Assembly (NCBI GenBank): GCA_964358205.1
Contig: CAYHNZ010000013.1
Location: 1 to 23,004 of the forward strand
DNA: 23,004 bases
Reading direction: 5' to 3'
Origin: JANLIQ01 sp964358205
GTDB taxonomy: Bacteria; Patescibacteriota; UBA1384; 2-12-FULL-50-11
Shown: piece by piece, positions 6,694 through 14,139 of the stretch
Position numbering within the stretch: the first letter of the stretch is position 1
Layout: each line of letters begins with the position of its first letter
Position numbers and translations under genes: made by a program
Notes under the pieces: generated by a model
What the model was told of the DNA's origin: nothing
The model's input: only the letters and a program-made list of their open reading frames with translations
The model's database searches: none

Positions 6694-6714
6694 GGTCGTA
6701 AGCCTCATTTTTTT
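6683..6714 (+). terminator. Terminator hairpin overlapping the second microprotein's 5' end
   Basis: ATGAGGCTTA (6683-6692) pairs perfectly with TAAGCCTCAT (6699-6708) around AGGTCG, followed by seven T (6708-6714). It has the full shape of an intrinsic terminator yet includes the start codon of the 40-residue frame. Confidence 0.6.
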
Positions 6715-6805
6715 CTTCTCCGTGCTGGTAGCCGTCGGCGTAGTAGTCGTTCGTGCTATCGGTACTTTCCCAACAGCGACTCAAAGGACGCAGTTAGTTC
6801 TTTGA
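6683..6805 (+). CDS. 40-residue membrane microprotein overlapping the previous one
   Basis: MRLKVVSLIFFFSVLVAVGV starts with two positive residues and a hydrophobic helix (about 5-25), then a polar tail ending TQRTQLVL. GGAGGG (6671-6676) sits six bases before the ATG, a good ribosome site. The first codons lie inside a terminator-like hairpin (6683-6708 with seven T), so its expression may depend on read-through. Basic N-terminus, single helix and short polar tail match many small toxins, holin-like and regulatory peptides; no specific family can be named. Confidence 0.5.
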   Translation: MRLKVVSLIFFFSVLVAVGVVVVRAIGTFPTATQRTQLVL

Positions 6806-6945
6806 GTCCAGACCTAGGGCGACGCCTGCTATGCTCGTCGCCCACCCAACCGAATTCCCAACCCTGTGGTTGGTGGTTCCGAGGGAAGCATGTATGTATT
6901 AACGATTCCAAGCGCTGGGTGAAATATCCCGGCGCTTTTTGTTAG
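6778..6945 (+). ncRNA. Run of hairpins ending in a terminator, possible structured RNA
   Basis: Four successive inverted repeats: GACTCAAAG/CTTTGAGTC (6778-6786/6800-6808), GGGCGACG/CGTCGCCC (6817-6824/6836-6843), CCAACC/GGTTGG (6858-6863/6868-6873), and AAGCGC-T-GGG with CCC-G-GCGCTT (6910-6937) followed by a T-run. The last is a good terminator. No known RNA family core is recognised. It could be a 3' UTR of the microprotein transcript or a separate RNA. Confidence 0.35.
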
Positions 6946-7007
6946 ACGAATTGTTTTTCCGTCGTTGAGGTGTAGAGTCAATTAACAACCCGTTGGAGGC
7001 GAGCAGT

Positions 7008-7367
7008 ATGGATTTGGAACCAGGCAACTACCTTTACATCATTGGCGAAGAGCTGTCTGAACCCGAGCGTCAGGCATTTATCCGCTGTGGCTATGAGGAG
7101 CTACTTGAGCTCCAAGTAGTCCGGCAGTCGCAACTCATCCCTATAAAAGGTCATCCGCACTTGGCTGACCTGACGGCCCGGCACTTTTTGGCCAACCTTC
7201 CAAGTTTTTCGGAAGCTTGTTTGATAGTGGTTTATACCGATCATCATGCTCGGATGAACCAGAAGGTTGTCGTTGAGTACCGATACGACACCGTTACTGT
7301 TGAGTTGGTAGCCAGAAAGACCGGTGCCGTTCGCGACACCCCACGCGAAGACCCGAATTTCTTCTAA
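7008..7367 (+). CDS. Unknown soluble protein, 119 residues
   Basis: Mixed alpha/beta sequence without membrane segment or signal peptide. Acidic N-terminus (MDLEPGNYLYIIGEELSEPE), a central HPHLADLTARHF stretch with several His, and a beta-rich second half (QKVVVEYRYDTVTVELVARK). No family recognised. GGAGG (6995-6999) is eight bases before ATG 7008, which is preferred over the TTG at 6993 lying within that ribosome site. A possible -10 (TAGAGT) is near 6973-6978. Confidence 0.7.
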   Translation: MDLEPGNYLYIIGEELSEPERQAFIRCGYEELLELQVVRQSQLIPIKGHPHLADLTARHFLANLPSFSEACLIVVYTDHHARMNQKVVVEYRYDTVTVELVARKTGAVRDTPREDPNFF

Positions 7368-7385
7368 ATGCTCAATTGCTGAAGG

Positions 7386-7605
7386 TTGACAACGATGTCC
7401 GTCTCTGATAAGCTACTACAAGTTACTGACCAGGAGCAACCATTGGTTGTTTCCGAGAGGAACAGTTGAGAACCAACTGTGTTATGTAACGAGTAGCCCG
7501 AGGACAATGCTGTCTTCGGCACTGTTTTCTCCTCCGCTACCACCGTTCGTTCCTTGGGGGTTCAATTAGGGCGCAATGTCTTCGGACATCTGCGCCCACT
7601 TTTTT
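7386..7605 (+). ncRNA. Possible short transcription unit with UUCG-loop terminator
   Basis: TTGACA (7386-7391) with a weak -10 TAAGCT (7409-7414) opens a stretch with hairpins ACAGTT/AACTGT (7463-7481) and CCGAGGACA/TGTCTTCGG (7498-7519). It closes with an excellent terminator at 7569-7605: GGGCGCA plus ATGTC paired around a TTCG tetraloop, then TTTTTT. A 24-codon frame at 7395-7469 with GAAGG eight bases upstream is the only coding candidate. Either a tiny protein gene or a small RNA; the promoter is the weak point, the terminator is solid. Confidence 0.4.
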
Positions 7606-7665
7606 AATCCAACCCTTGACTTCAGGTCATAATTTCATTAATGTTATGCCACGCACCACTCCCTG

Positions 7666-8040
7666 GTGGTGAAAAAATTGGTGAATATGATGGCTGGAAC
7701 TTTTACACTAAAGGAAATTTTGTCCGGAAAGATACCTGGATCGATCGGCTGTCCGTTCCCGGAACTTTGCAACGAGATCCCCGACCAACTTCACATTTTG
7801 AAACACGAACCAACCGCTAGATTCGGTTGCTACTGCCATCATGGAGTCCACGGCCTGGCCGTCTTCTCGACCGAAGTATCGGCCTTTCGCTTCGCCGAGT
7901 GGATCGATCTTTCCGGCATGGTTTGCCTCGAAGTCAGCTTCGACGAATCACGCGAGATCGCTAAGGAGCGGCCGATGCCGATCGTTAGCGTCATGCTTCT
8001 TGACGATATCCAAAAACCGAAGATCCACTACGTTCGCTAA
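7666..8040 (+). CDS. Unknown Cys/His-containing protein, about 117-124 residues
   Basis: No family recognised. Four Cys and several His cluster in the first half (GCPF, ELCN, FGCYCHHGVHG), which suggests metal binding, but the spacing matches no named finger. The rest is ordinary alpha/beta. The start is ambiguous: GTG 7666 opens the frame, but GGTGGTGA (7665-7672) looks like the ribosome site, favouring GTG 7681 or ATG 7687. A promoter TTGACT (7616-7621) with TAATGT 17 nt later lies just upstream. A terminator follows the stop codon. Confidence 0.65.
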   Translation: MVKKLVNMMAGTFTLKEILSGKIPGSIGCPFPELCNEIPDQLHILKHEPTARFGCYCHHGVHGLAVFSTEVSAFRFAEWIDLSGMVCLEVSFDESREIAKERPMPIVSVMLLDDIQKPKIHYVR

Positions 8041-8058
8041 GAACGCAGCGGTCCTACC

Positions 8059-8086
8059 GGCGCGGTTAACCCCGCGCCCTTTTTTT
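8059..8086 (+). terminator. Terminator closing the plus-strand island
   Basis: GGCGCGG (8059-8065) pairs with CCGCGCC (8072-8078), followed by C and seven T. It overlaps the last codons and stop of the converging uvrA gene. Confidence 0.8.
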
Positions 8087-10912
8087 GCCAAAAATTACCG
8101 GCTCGAGCGCTTGGCCAGTCAACGAGGCCCTAGTCAAAGCCACTTCCTCTGGTGTGCCTTTAGCGACGATCTGGCCGCCTTTTTCGCCACCCCCTGGCCC
8201 TAGGTCAATCAGCCAATCAGCCGATTTTATAACATCTAAATTATGTTCAATAACAATCACAGTATTGCCGCGATCAACGAGAGCCTGGAGAACTCCAAGC
8301 AGTTTTTCCACATCGGCAAAATGTAAGCCGGTGGTCGGTTCATCCAATATGTATAAAGTGGCGCCGGTATCGCGTTTGGCTAATTCGGCCGCAAGTTTTA
8401 TCCTTTGGGCTTCGCCGCCAGACAAAGTCGTGGCGCTCTGACCCAAGCGAACATAACCCAGGCCGACTTTTTGCATCGTCTGGAGTTTGTCGGCGATCGT
8501 GTGAATATTGGCAAAAAATTCTAGGGCATCGTCGATCGTCATATTTAGCACTTGCGAAATCGTTTTACCTTTCCACATTACTTCCAGCGTTTCACGATTA
8601 TAGCGAGTGCCCTTGCAAACGTCACAAGTAATGTAGACGTCCGGTAAAAAGTTCATCTCAATTTTAATCTGGCCGTCGCCTTGGCAGTTCTCACAACGGC
8701 CGCCGATAACATTAAAACTAAATCGCCCCGGCTTGTAGCCGCGACTACGCGCCGCCGGTGTAGCGGCGAAGAGTTGACGAATTGGATCAAAAGCCTTGGT
8801 ATAAGTAGCCGGGTTGCTTCTAGGAGTCCGGCCGATCGGCGATTGGTCGATCTCGATCATTTTGTTGATATATTCAACGCCGCTCAACCCCTCGTGCGCC
8901 CCGGGTGTGAGTGTGCCGTGACCCATCCGGCGATTAACGGCCTTGCTTAAGATTTCGGCGATTAAAGTTGATTTGCCCGAGCCAGAAACGCCAGTTACCA
9001 CAACAAACCGTGAAGTTGGGAAATTGACGGTAATGTTTTTGAGATTATTTTCAGTTGCCCCGTGGACGGTCAGCATCTTATGGCCTTTGGCTACTTCTCG
9101 GCGGACTGGAATGATTAGGGCTTTTTCTCCTTTAAGATATGGCGCGGTGATCGAGTTGGGGTTATTTAATACTTCGTCGTAGGTGCCGCTAGCAACAATT
9201 TCTCCGCCGTGCTCACCGGCACCAGGACCGATGTCAACCAGAAAATCAGACGCCCGCATCGTTTCTTCGTCGTGCTCGACAACGATGACGGTGTTACCCA
9301 GGTCACGCAAATGATGGAGAGTCTCAATCAATTTGGCGTTGTCAGTCGGGTGAAGGCCGATTGTTGGCTCATCCAAAACATATAAAATACCAACTAGCGC
9401 CGAACCGATTTGTGAGGCCAGGCGGATTCGCTGACTCTCCCCACCGGCCAAAGTTGTCGCCGAACGGTTGAGTGTTAGGTAATCTAGCCCGACTTTGTTC
9501 AAGAATTCGAGGCGACTACTTATTTCTAGAAGTATCTTACCAGCAATCGATTGGTGGCGAACGGACAACTTTAATCCAGCGAAGAAGTCTCGGGCCTTAT
9601 CGATGGTTAGTTCGGTCACTTCGGCGATATTGCGAGAGCCAACTTTGAAAATAAGGGCTTCTTGTTTCAATCGAGCGCCCTGGCAAGTCTGGCAGGGGTT
9701 GGATAGCATATACTTTTCAATCTCATCTCGAACTCGATCGGAGTCAGTTTCGGCGTAACGGTTTTCTAGGTGGGGAATCAATCCTTTATACCAAACGCTA
9801 AAATATTGGGCTTGGCCGTTGGAGAAATATTTTAGCGGAATCTTAAATGGCTTCTCTAGACCCTGGAGTAATTTTTCTAATTGCTTCGGGTCAAGGTCTT
9901 TGATCGGGGCATCGATACTTAAATCAAAATGTTCAGCGACATTTTTAATTAAAATACCGTAGTAGTTTGTCGGACTAAAAGTCCAGGGCATAATACCGCC
10001 CTCGGCGATGGTTTTGGTCCGGTCGGGAATGATTAGTTCCTCGTTGATAATTTGCCGAAAACCCAACCCATGACAGTCTTCGCAAGCGCCGTAGGGGCTG
10101 TTGAAAGAGAATGATCGGGGAGAAATTTCGCCGAGCGAAAAGCCGTCGTACGGACAGGCCAAGTCTTGGGAAAGTAATATTTCGTCGTTTGCACCTTCTT
10201 GGGCGACGATTACCAGACCCTTACTCAATTTCATAGCCGACTCGATCGCTTCGTTCAGACGAGAACGGGTGGATGAGCCGATGATTAGTCGGTCAATTAG
10301 GACTTCGATGTGATGGGCTTTGTAGCGGTCGAGTTCAATCTTGTCGCTCAAACTAAACATCTCGCCGTTGACCCTAACTGTGCCGAACCCTCCTTTATAT
10401 AGATCGTGGAGGAGCTGGTGATATTCACCCTTACGACCGCGTACCACCGGTGCCAGAACGCTAATTCGGGTCCCTTCCGGTAGCCCTTCAATTAGATCAA
10501 CCATTTGATCGACGCTCTGGCGGGCAATTGTCCGACCGCACTTGGGGCAGAAGGGGGTGCCGACTCGGGCAAAAAGCAGTCGTAAATAGTCGTAAATTTC
10601 TGTGACCGTCCCCACGGTAGAGCGGGGATTGTGAGAATTGGCTTTTTGATCGATCGAAATAGCCGGCGATAAGCCCTCAATGTAATCGACGTCAGGTTTT
10701 TCCATCTGACCCAAAAATTGCCGGGCGTAGCTGGAAAGGGACTCCATATAGCGACGCTGACCTTCGGCGTAAATGGTGTCGAAAGCCAATGAGCTCTTGC
10801 CCGAACCGGATAAGCCGGTAAAGACAATTAATTTTTCCCGCGGCAATTCGAGATCGATGTTCTTGAGGTTGTGCTCACGCGCGCCCTTAATGAAGATAAC
10901 GTCTTTGGCCAT
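8066..10912 (-). CDS. uvrA: Excinuclease ABC subunit A
   Basis: A 948-residue UvrA, the damage-sensing ABC ATPase that loads UvrB. Both nucleotide-binding domains are complete: Walker A GLSGSGKSSL (about 33-42) and GVSGSGKSTL, signatures LAGGESQRIRLAS and LSGGEAQRIKLAA, Walker B with DEPTIGLH and DEPTTGLH. The late zinc module has CENC...CDVC. In the earlier module the first pair is CPYD rather than CxxC, so one Cys ligand is Asp, while ACEDCHGLG is intact. The start MAKDVIFIKG at 10912 is chosen because the -10 box TAAAAT (10921-10926, minus strand) ends eight bases upstream; earlier in-frame starts would overlap it. Confidence 0.96.
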   Translation of the reverse strand: MAKDVIFIKGAREHNLKNIDLELPREKLIVFTGLSGSGKSSLAFDTIYAEGQRRYMESLSSYARQFLGQMEKPDVDYIEGLSPAISIDQKANSHNPRSTVGTVTEIYDYLRLLFARVGTPFCPKCGRTIARQSVDQMVDLIEGLPEGTRISVLAPVVRGRKGEYHQLLHDLYKGGFGTVRVNGEMFSLSDKIELDRYKAHHIEVLIDRLIIGSSTRSRLNEAIESAMKLSKGLVIVAQEGANDEILLSQDLACPYDGFSLGEISPRSFSFNSPYGACEDCHGLGFRQIINEELIIPDRTKTIAEGGIMPWTFSPTNYYGILIKNVAEHFDLSIDAPIKDLDPKQLEKLLQGLEKPFKIPLKYFSNGQAQYFSVWYKGLIPHLENRYAETDSDRVRDEIEKYMLSNPCQTCQGARLKQEALIFKVGSRNIAEVTELTIDKARDFFAGLKLSVRHQSIAGKILLEISSRLEFLNKVGLDYLTLNRSATTLAGGESQRIRLASQIGSALVGILYVLDEPTIGLHPTDNAKLIETLHHLRDLGNTVIVVEHDEETMRASDFLVDIGPGAGEHGGEIVASGTYDEVLNNPNSITAPYLKGEKALIIPVRREVAKGHKMLTVHGATENNLKNITVNFPTSRFVVVTGVSGSGKSTLIAEILSKAVNRRMGHGTLTPGAHEGLSGVEYINKMIEIDQSPIGRTPRSNPATYTKAFDPIRQLFAATPAARSRGYKPGRFSFNVIGGRCENCQGDGQIKIEMNFLPDVYITCDVCKGTRYNRETLEVMWKGKTISQVLNMTIDDALEFFANIHTIADKLQTMQKVGLGYVRLGQSATTLSGGEAQRIKLAAELAKRDTGATLYILDEPTTGLHFADVEKLLGVLQALVDRGNTVIVIEHNLDVIKSADWLIDLGPGGGEKGGQIVAKGTPEEVALTRASLTGQALEPVIFGKKRARG

Positions 10913-10920
10913 GAAACTGC

Positions 10921-10926
10921 ATTTTA
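10921..10926 (-). promoter_or_regulatory. -10 box TAAAAT of uvrA, leaderless start
   Basis: On the minus strand TAAAAT ends 8 nt before ATG 10912, predicting an mRNA that begins about two bases before the start codon. No Shine-Dalgarno site is present. Confidence 0.55.
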
Positions 10927-10954
10927 CCAAACAAATACCGAAAAAGTACCTAGC

Positions 10955-10976
10955 AAAAAACCGCCGTTAGGCGGTT
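10955..10976 (-). terminator. Terminator of the 66-residue gene
   Basis: Minus-strand AACCGCC/GGCGGTT stem (arms 10970-10976 and 10959-10965) with a four-base loop, followed by a T-run (10955-10960 read as A on plus). Confidence 0.8.
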
Positions 10977-10998
10977 TATTGCATCAAAAACTTTAGGG

Positions 10999-11199
10999 TT
11001 ACTTGTCTTGTTCGCGACTTACCCACGTCTCGCCACCACGACCCTGCTCCATCGCCTTATTTAGCAGCATTGCAAATTCGCTGTCTGACACAGAGTTATC
11101 TTTTCGGTACTTGGCTACTATCCCCTCTGTCTCCTCTAGGGTAGCCTCTTTTTCCACGCCTTGTCCTTCTCCCGTGCTCATATTGTGTTCTGATTCCAT
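10999..11199 (-). CDS. Unknown acidic small protein, 66 residues
   Basis: Starts MESEHNMSTGEGQGVEKEAT: a Glu/Gly-rich, probably disordered first third, then an amphipathic helical part (DSEFAMLLNKAMEQG). No family, membrane segment or Cys. A near-perfect ribosome site AAGGAGG lies three bases before ATG 11199, and TTGACA (minus strand, 11239-11244) marks a promoter about 40 bp upstream with TATACA or TACACA as the -10. A terminator stands on each side, so it is an autonomous minus-strand unit. The longer reading upstream to 11295 would run through the preceding terminator. Confidence 0.65.
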   Translation of the reverse strand: MESEHNMSTGEGQGVEKEATLEETEGIVAKYRKDNSVSDSEFAMLLNKAMEQGRGGETWVSREQDK

Positions 11200-11245
11200 T
11201 AACCTCCTTTTCCTATGTGTATACAATACGGTTATTGTTGTCAAC

Positions 11246-11273
11246 GAAAAAGAAGCCCTTCCTTGGGCTTCTT
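11246..11273 (-). terminator. Terminator of the 98-residue gene
   Basis: AAGAAGCCC/GGGCTTCTT (11250-11258 and 11265-11273) forms a 9-bp stem followed on the minus strand by a T-run. It starts at the stop codon of the gene above it. Confidence 0.8.
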
Positions 11274-11569
11274 TAATGGGTAACATTAGTGCCAAACACG
11301 CATTCCCGAAGGAGTAGTGCTAGCTGTAGAGTCATCAGCCGATTTGAGTCGGCAGTTAGAGCTGTTAGCAGATAGTCGTGATGATCCCGGACTAGCTCGC
11401 AGCACTGGCGAATCCTTTCGCTGGTACAACCGCGAGCGGTGATCTCCCTACATTCTTGCAAAACAGCCAGGGCCTCGCCTCTGGCGGGTTCGTAGGCAAT
11501 GGCGTCTACCGCCAAAGCCGCTAGTTCGAGCCGAGAGCGGAAGGGATGAACGTGGTGGATTTTGCACAC
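11273..11569 (-). CDS. Unknown helical protein, 98 residues, GTG start
   Basis: Strongly helical sequence (LELAALAVDAIAYEPARGEALAVL...) with an internal ERIRQCCELVRDHHDYLL segment and a leucine-rich end. No family is recognised and no membrane segment is clear. The start is GTG 11569: an excellent promoter, TTGACG (11602-11607), 17 nt, TAGAAT (11579-11584, minus strand), ends 9 nt before it, so the message should be nearly leaderless. This is the same geometry as uvrB, unlike the other small genes here, which use Shine-Dalgarno sites. Confidence 0.6.
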   Translation of the reverse strand: MCKIHHVHPFRSRLELAALAVDAIAYEPARGEALAVLQECREITARGCTSERIRQCCELVRDHHDYLLTALTADSNRLMTLQLALLLRECVFGTNVTH

Positions 11570-11578
11570 CTTGCGAAC

Positions 11579-11607
11579 ATTCTACCATTGACCCGGCTTA
11601 ACGTCAA
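11579..11607 (-). promoter_or_regulatory. Promoter TTGACG-17-TAGAAT
   Basis: Minus-strand -35 TTGACG (11602-11607) and -10 TAGAAT (11579-11584) at ideal 17-nt spacing, driving the 98-residue gene. Confidence 0.7.
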
Positions 11608-11620
11608 GGCTTCTTCACCC

Positions 11621-11652
11621 AAAAAAGCAACGCCCAACCGAAGTTGGGCGTT
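11621..11652 (-). terminator. Terminator of the 129-residue gene
   Basis: A perfect 10-bp stem AACGCCCAAC/GTTGGGCGTT (arms 11643-11652 and 11629-11638) with a four-base loop, then a T-run on the minus strand after two bases. Confidence 0.85.
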
Positions 11653-12040
11653 AGGGCTGGTCTGGTGGCCAGAATTTATCGATGATCTCGAGAGCAATTA
11701 TGGCTGAGCGGGAATCCGCTCCTTCCATGTCCTCTCCTATCTTTCCCAGCAGTTTCCTTCGGAGTGTAGCCATCATTTCTTGACACAGCTCTTTGGCTTG
11801 TTGGTCGTCTTGTTCTTCGTCGTTAATGCCAGCTATAGCATTGAGTGCATCGACACAAAGTTCCCACTGACCATCCTTGTTGGGAAAAGCGGAATTGATC
11901 CCGCCAGTGATATTCAAGAGACAATAAAAGGTTGTTTGGCGGGCGGGATTGAGTTGTTGGGGTACGATGATTTTACCTCCAGAGCTCCCGGGGGGAGTTG
12001 TTGATGAGCTAATAGTAGACCTATTTATTTGATGCGTCAA
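11651..12040 (-). CDS. Unknown protein overlapping the end of uvrB, up to 129 residues
   Basis: The frame is open from a TTG at 12040, inside uvrB's last codons. A promoter TTGACG (12035-12040), 17 nt, TACTAT (12012-12017) on the minus strand predicts transcription from near 12005, which is past that TTG. After it, a strong GGAGGT stands before AAAATCATCGTA with no ATG, GTG or TTG at correct spacing, so the true start may be an ATC near residue 24 (IIVPQQLNP). The body is helical and acidic (INDEEQDDQQAKELCQEMMATL) and ends ALEIIDKFWPPDQP. No family recognised. The product may be about 106 residues rather than 129. Confidence 0.5.
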   Translation of the reverse strand: MTHQINRSTISSSTTPPGSSGGKIIVPQQLNPARQTTFYCLLNITGGINSAFPNKDGQWELCVDALNAIAGINDEEQDDQQAKELCQEMMATLRRKLLGKIGEDMEGADSRSAIIALEIIDKFWPPDQP

Positions 12041-14030
12041 TCAATCGGAGGGTGATTTTCTCTTTCTGCATTTTCTTCAATTTAGCTACTTCATCGCGTA
12101 AAATGGCGGCTAGTTCGAATTGCAGCTCTTGGGCGGCTAGTTTCATCTGGCGCTCTTTATCTTTAATCAAGGAGTCGATATTGCTTTTGGCCAGCTGTTG
12201 CTCTATTTTATCCAAGCCAATTGATGCCGAGATTTCTTGTTCGACAATCGAGGTGATTTGCTTAGAAATGCTTTTTGGGGTGATGCCGTGAGCTGTGTTA
12301 TGGGCAGTTTGAATCTCACGACGGCGGTTAGTTTCGTCGATGGCTTTTCGAAGGCTGTCGGTAATGGTATCGGCGTACAAAATAACTTGACCTTGAACAT
12401 GACGAGCGGCTCGACCGATAGTTTGAATCAGCGACCGCTCACTCCGCAAGAAGCCCTCTTTGTCGGCGTCCAGAATACCGACCAACGAAACTTCCGGTAA
12501 ATCTAAACCTTCACGCAAAAGATTGACGCCGATTAACACATCAAAAGTACCTAGGCGCAGTTCTCGTAAAATTTCGATTCGATCGAGAGTTTCGACGCCG
12601 CTATGTAAGTAGCGAACCCGAATACCCTGTTCTTGAAAGTAATCCGTTAGGTCTTCGGCCATCTTCTTAGTCAGGGTCGTCACCAAAACCCGTTCCTCTC
12701 GAGCGACCCGTTCTTTGATTCGCCCAAGCAAGTCCTTAACCTGGCCGTCGACCGGTTGAATAATTAGTTCAGGATCGATCAAGCCAGTCGGGCGAATAAT
12801 CTGTTGGGCGGTGTTTTGTGAACGGTCTAATTCGTACACCCCTGGGGTGGCAGAGGTATAAATCGTCTGACCAACTTTATTTTCGAACTCGGCAAAGCGG
12901 AGCGGTCGATTGTCTTTGGCTGAAGGGAGGCGGAAACCGTAGTCTACCAACACTTCTTTGCGAGCCTTGTCGCCGTTGTACATTCCGCCAATTTGCGACA
13001 CCGTCACATGCGACTCGTCGATAATAGTTAGAAAAGCGGGATTACTTCGGATAAAGTAGTCAAATAAAGTCGTTGGTGTACTTCCGGGCGCCCGGCCGTC
13101 AAAATGCCGCGAGTAGTTTTCGATACCGTTGCAGTAGCCAACTTCGCGAATCATCTCTAGATCGTAGCGAGTTCGGCGACCGAGTCGATCGGCCTGAATA
13201 ATTTTCTTTTCGTGGTGTAAAACTTTCAGCCGTTGCTCTAGCTCGTCTCCAATCGATTTCACCGCTCGGTCCATCTGGTCGGCTGGCATGACGAAGTGGC
13301 GAGCCGGATAAAAAACAGCCAGGCGTTTATACTCGACGATGTCGCTGGTGACGGGGTCAATCTCCTGAATTTCTTCAACCGTGTCGCCGCTCAAGCGCAG
13401 GCGGATAATCCGTTGGGCGTTTGCGGGCATGACTTCAACTATCTCGCCGTGGGAACGAAAATCACCGCGCTTGAGCTCGACGTCGTTACGCTGATACTGT
13501 AATAGAACCAGCTTATCCAGCAATTGTTCGCGAGGGATTGTTTGACCCTTCGTAATTACCAGAGAAGCTTTTTGATACTCATCAGGCGAACCCAAGCCGT
13601 AAATACAAGAAACCGAGGCGACGATAATGGTGTCCTGGCGGGTCAGAATGGCCTGGGTGGCGGCGTGTCGCAGGCGGTCGATCTCGTCGTTAATTTGGGC
13701 TTCTTTCTCTATATATGTATCGGAATTAGGCATATAGGCCTCGGGCTGGTAGTAGTCGTAGTAGCTAACGAAGTATTCGACGGCATTTCTGGGGAAGTAT
13801 TGTCGGTATTCGCTGGTTAACTGAGCGGCCAGGGTTTTATTATGAGCAATCACGAGTGTTGGTTTTTGAACTTGCGCAATCACGTTAGCGGCGGTGAAAG
13901 TTTTGCCAGACCCAGTCACACCTAAAAGAACCTGATGCTTCAGGCCCTTATTTATTCCCTCGACTAACGACTTGATTGCTTTAGGCTGGTCTCCCGCCGG
14001 CTTCAAATCTGTCGCTAACTCAAATTTCAT
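12021..14030 (-). CDS. uvrB: Excinuclease ABC subunit B
   Basis: A 669-residue UvrB of normal length, the helicase-fold protein that verifies damage and hands DNA to UvrC. Walker A GVTGSGKTFTAANVI (about 38-52), the damage-probing beta-hairpin region (YYDYYQPEAYMPNSDTYIEK), the Walker B box TIIDESHVTV, helicase motifs V-VI (GVNLLREGLDLPEV, QTIGRAARH) and a C-terminal UVR motif (ERQMKLAAQELQFELAAILR) that binds UvrC are all present. The -10 box TAGAAT (14040-14045, minus strand) ends nine bases before ATG 14030, and there is no ribosome site. Its 3' end hosts the promoter of the next minus-strand gene. Confidence 0.97.
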   Translation of the reverse strand: MKFELATDLKPAGDQPKAIKSLVEGINKGLKHQVLLGVTGSGKTFTAANVIAQVQKPTLVIAHNKTLAAQLTSEYRQYFPRNAVEYFVSYYDYYQPEAYMPNSDTYIEKEAQINDEIDRLRHAATQAILTRQDTIIVASVSCIYGLGSPDEYQKASLVITKGQTIPREQLLDKLVLLQYQRNDVELKRGDFRSHGEIVEVMPANAQRIIRLRLSGDTVEEIQEIDPVTSDIVEYKRLAVFYPARHFVMPADQMDRAVKSIGDELEQRLKVLHHEKKIIQADRLGRRTRYDLEMIREVGYCNGIENYSRHFDGRAPGSTPTTLFDYFIRSNPAFLTIIDESHVTVSQIGGMYNGDKARKEVLVDYGFRLPSAKDNRPLRFAEFENKVGQTIYTSATPGVYELDRSQNTAQQIIRPTGLIDPELIIQPVDGQVKDLLGRIKERVAREERVLVTTLTKKMAEDLTDYFQEQGIRVRYLHSGVETLDRIEILRELRLGTFDVLIGVNLLREGLDLPEVSLVGILDADKEGFLRSERSLIQTIGRAARHVQGQVILYADTITDSLRKAIDETNRRREIQTAHNTAHGITPKSISKQITSIVEQEISASIGLDKIEQQLAKSNIDSLIKDKERQMKLAAQELQFELAAILRDEVAKLKKMQKEKITLRLIDASNK

Positions 14031-14069
14031 AACTTCGCCATTCTACCTGAAAATCAGTCATCCGTTATC

Positions 14070-14097
14070 TTGACGCATGATCAAAAGTTGTTATACT
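14070..14097 (+). promoter_or_regulatory. Promoter TTGACG-16-TATACT
   Basis: TTGACG (14070-14075) and TATACT (14092-14097) with 16 nt between them; divergent from the uvrB promoter. It predicts a 35-40-nt leader containing CCGAT/ATCGG before the ATG at 14140. Confidence 0.65.
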
Positions 14098-14139
14098 CAC
14101 AGTACCCAAGTCCGATCTAATCGGAATAGAGGCGCACAC

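Noticed and set aside
6508..6708. Minus-strand 66-codon ORF
   Set aside because: It covers two plus-strand microprotein frames with better start signals and would begin inside a terminator stem.
8085..10313. Several plus-strand ORFs inside uvrA, and similar ones inside uvrB and uvrC
   Set aside because: They lie opposite strongly conserved excinuclease genes and have no start signals of their own.
12818..13024. Plus-strand 68-codon ORF inside uvrB
   Set aside because: It is antisense to the conserved helicase region and has no promoter or ribosome site.
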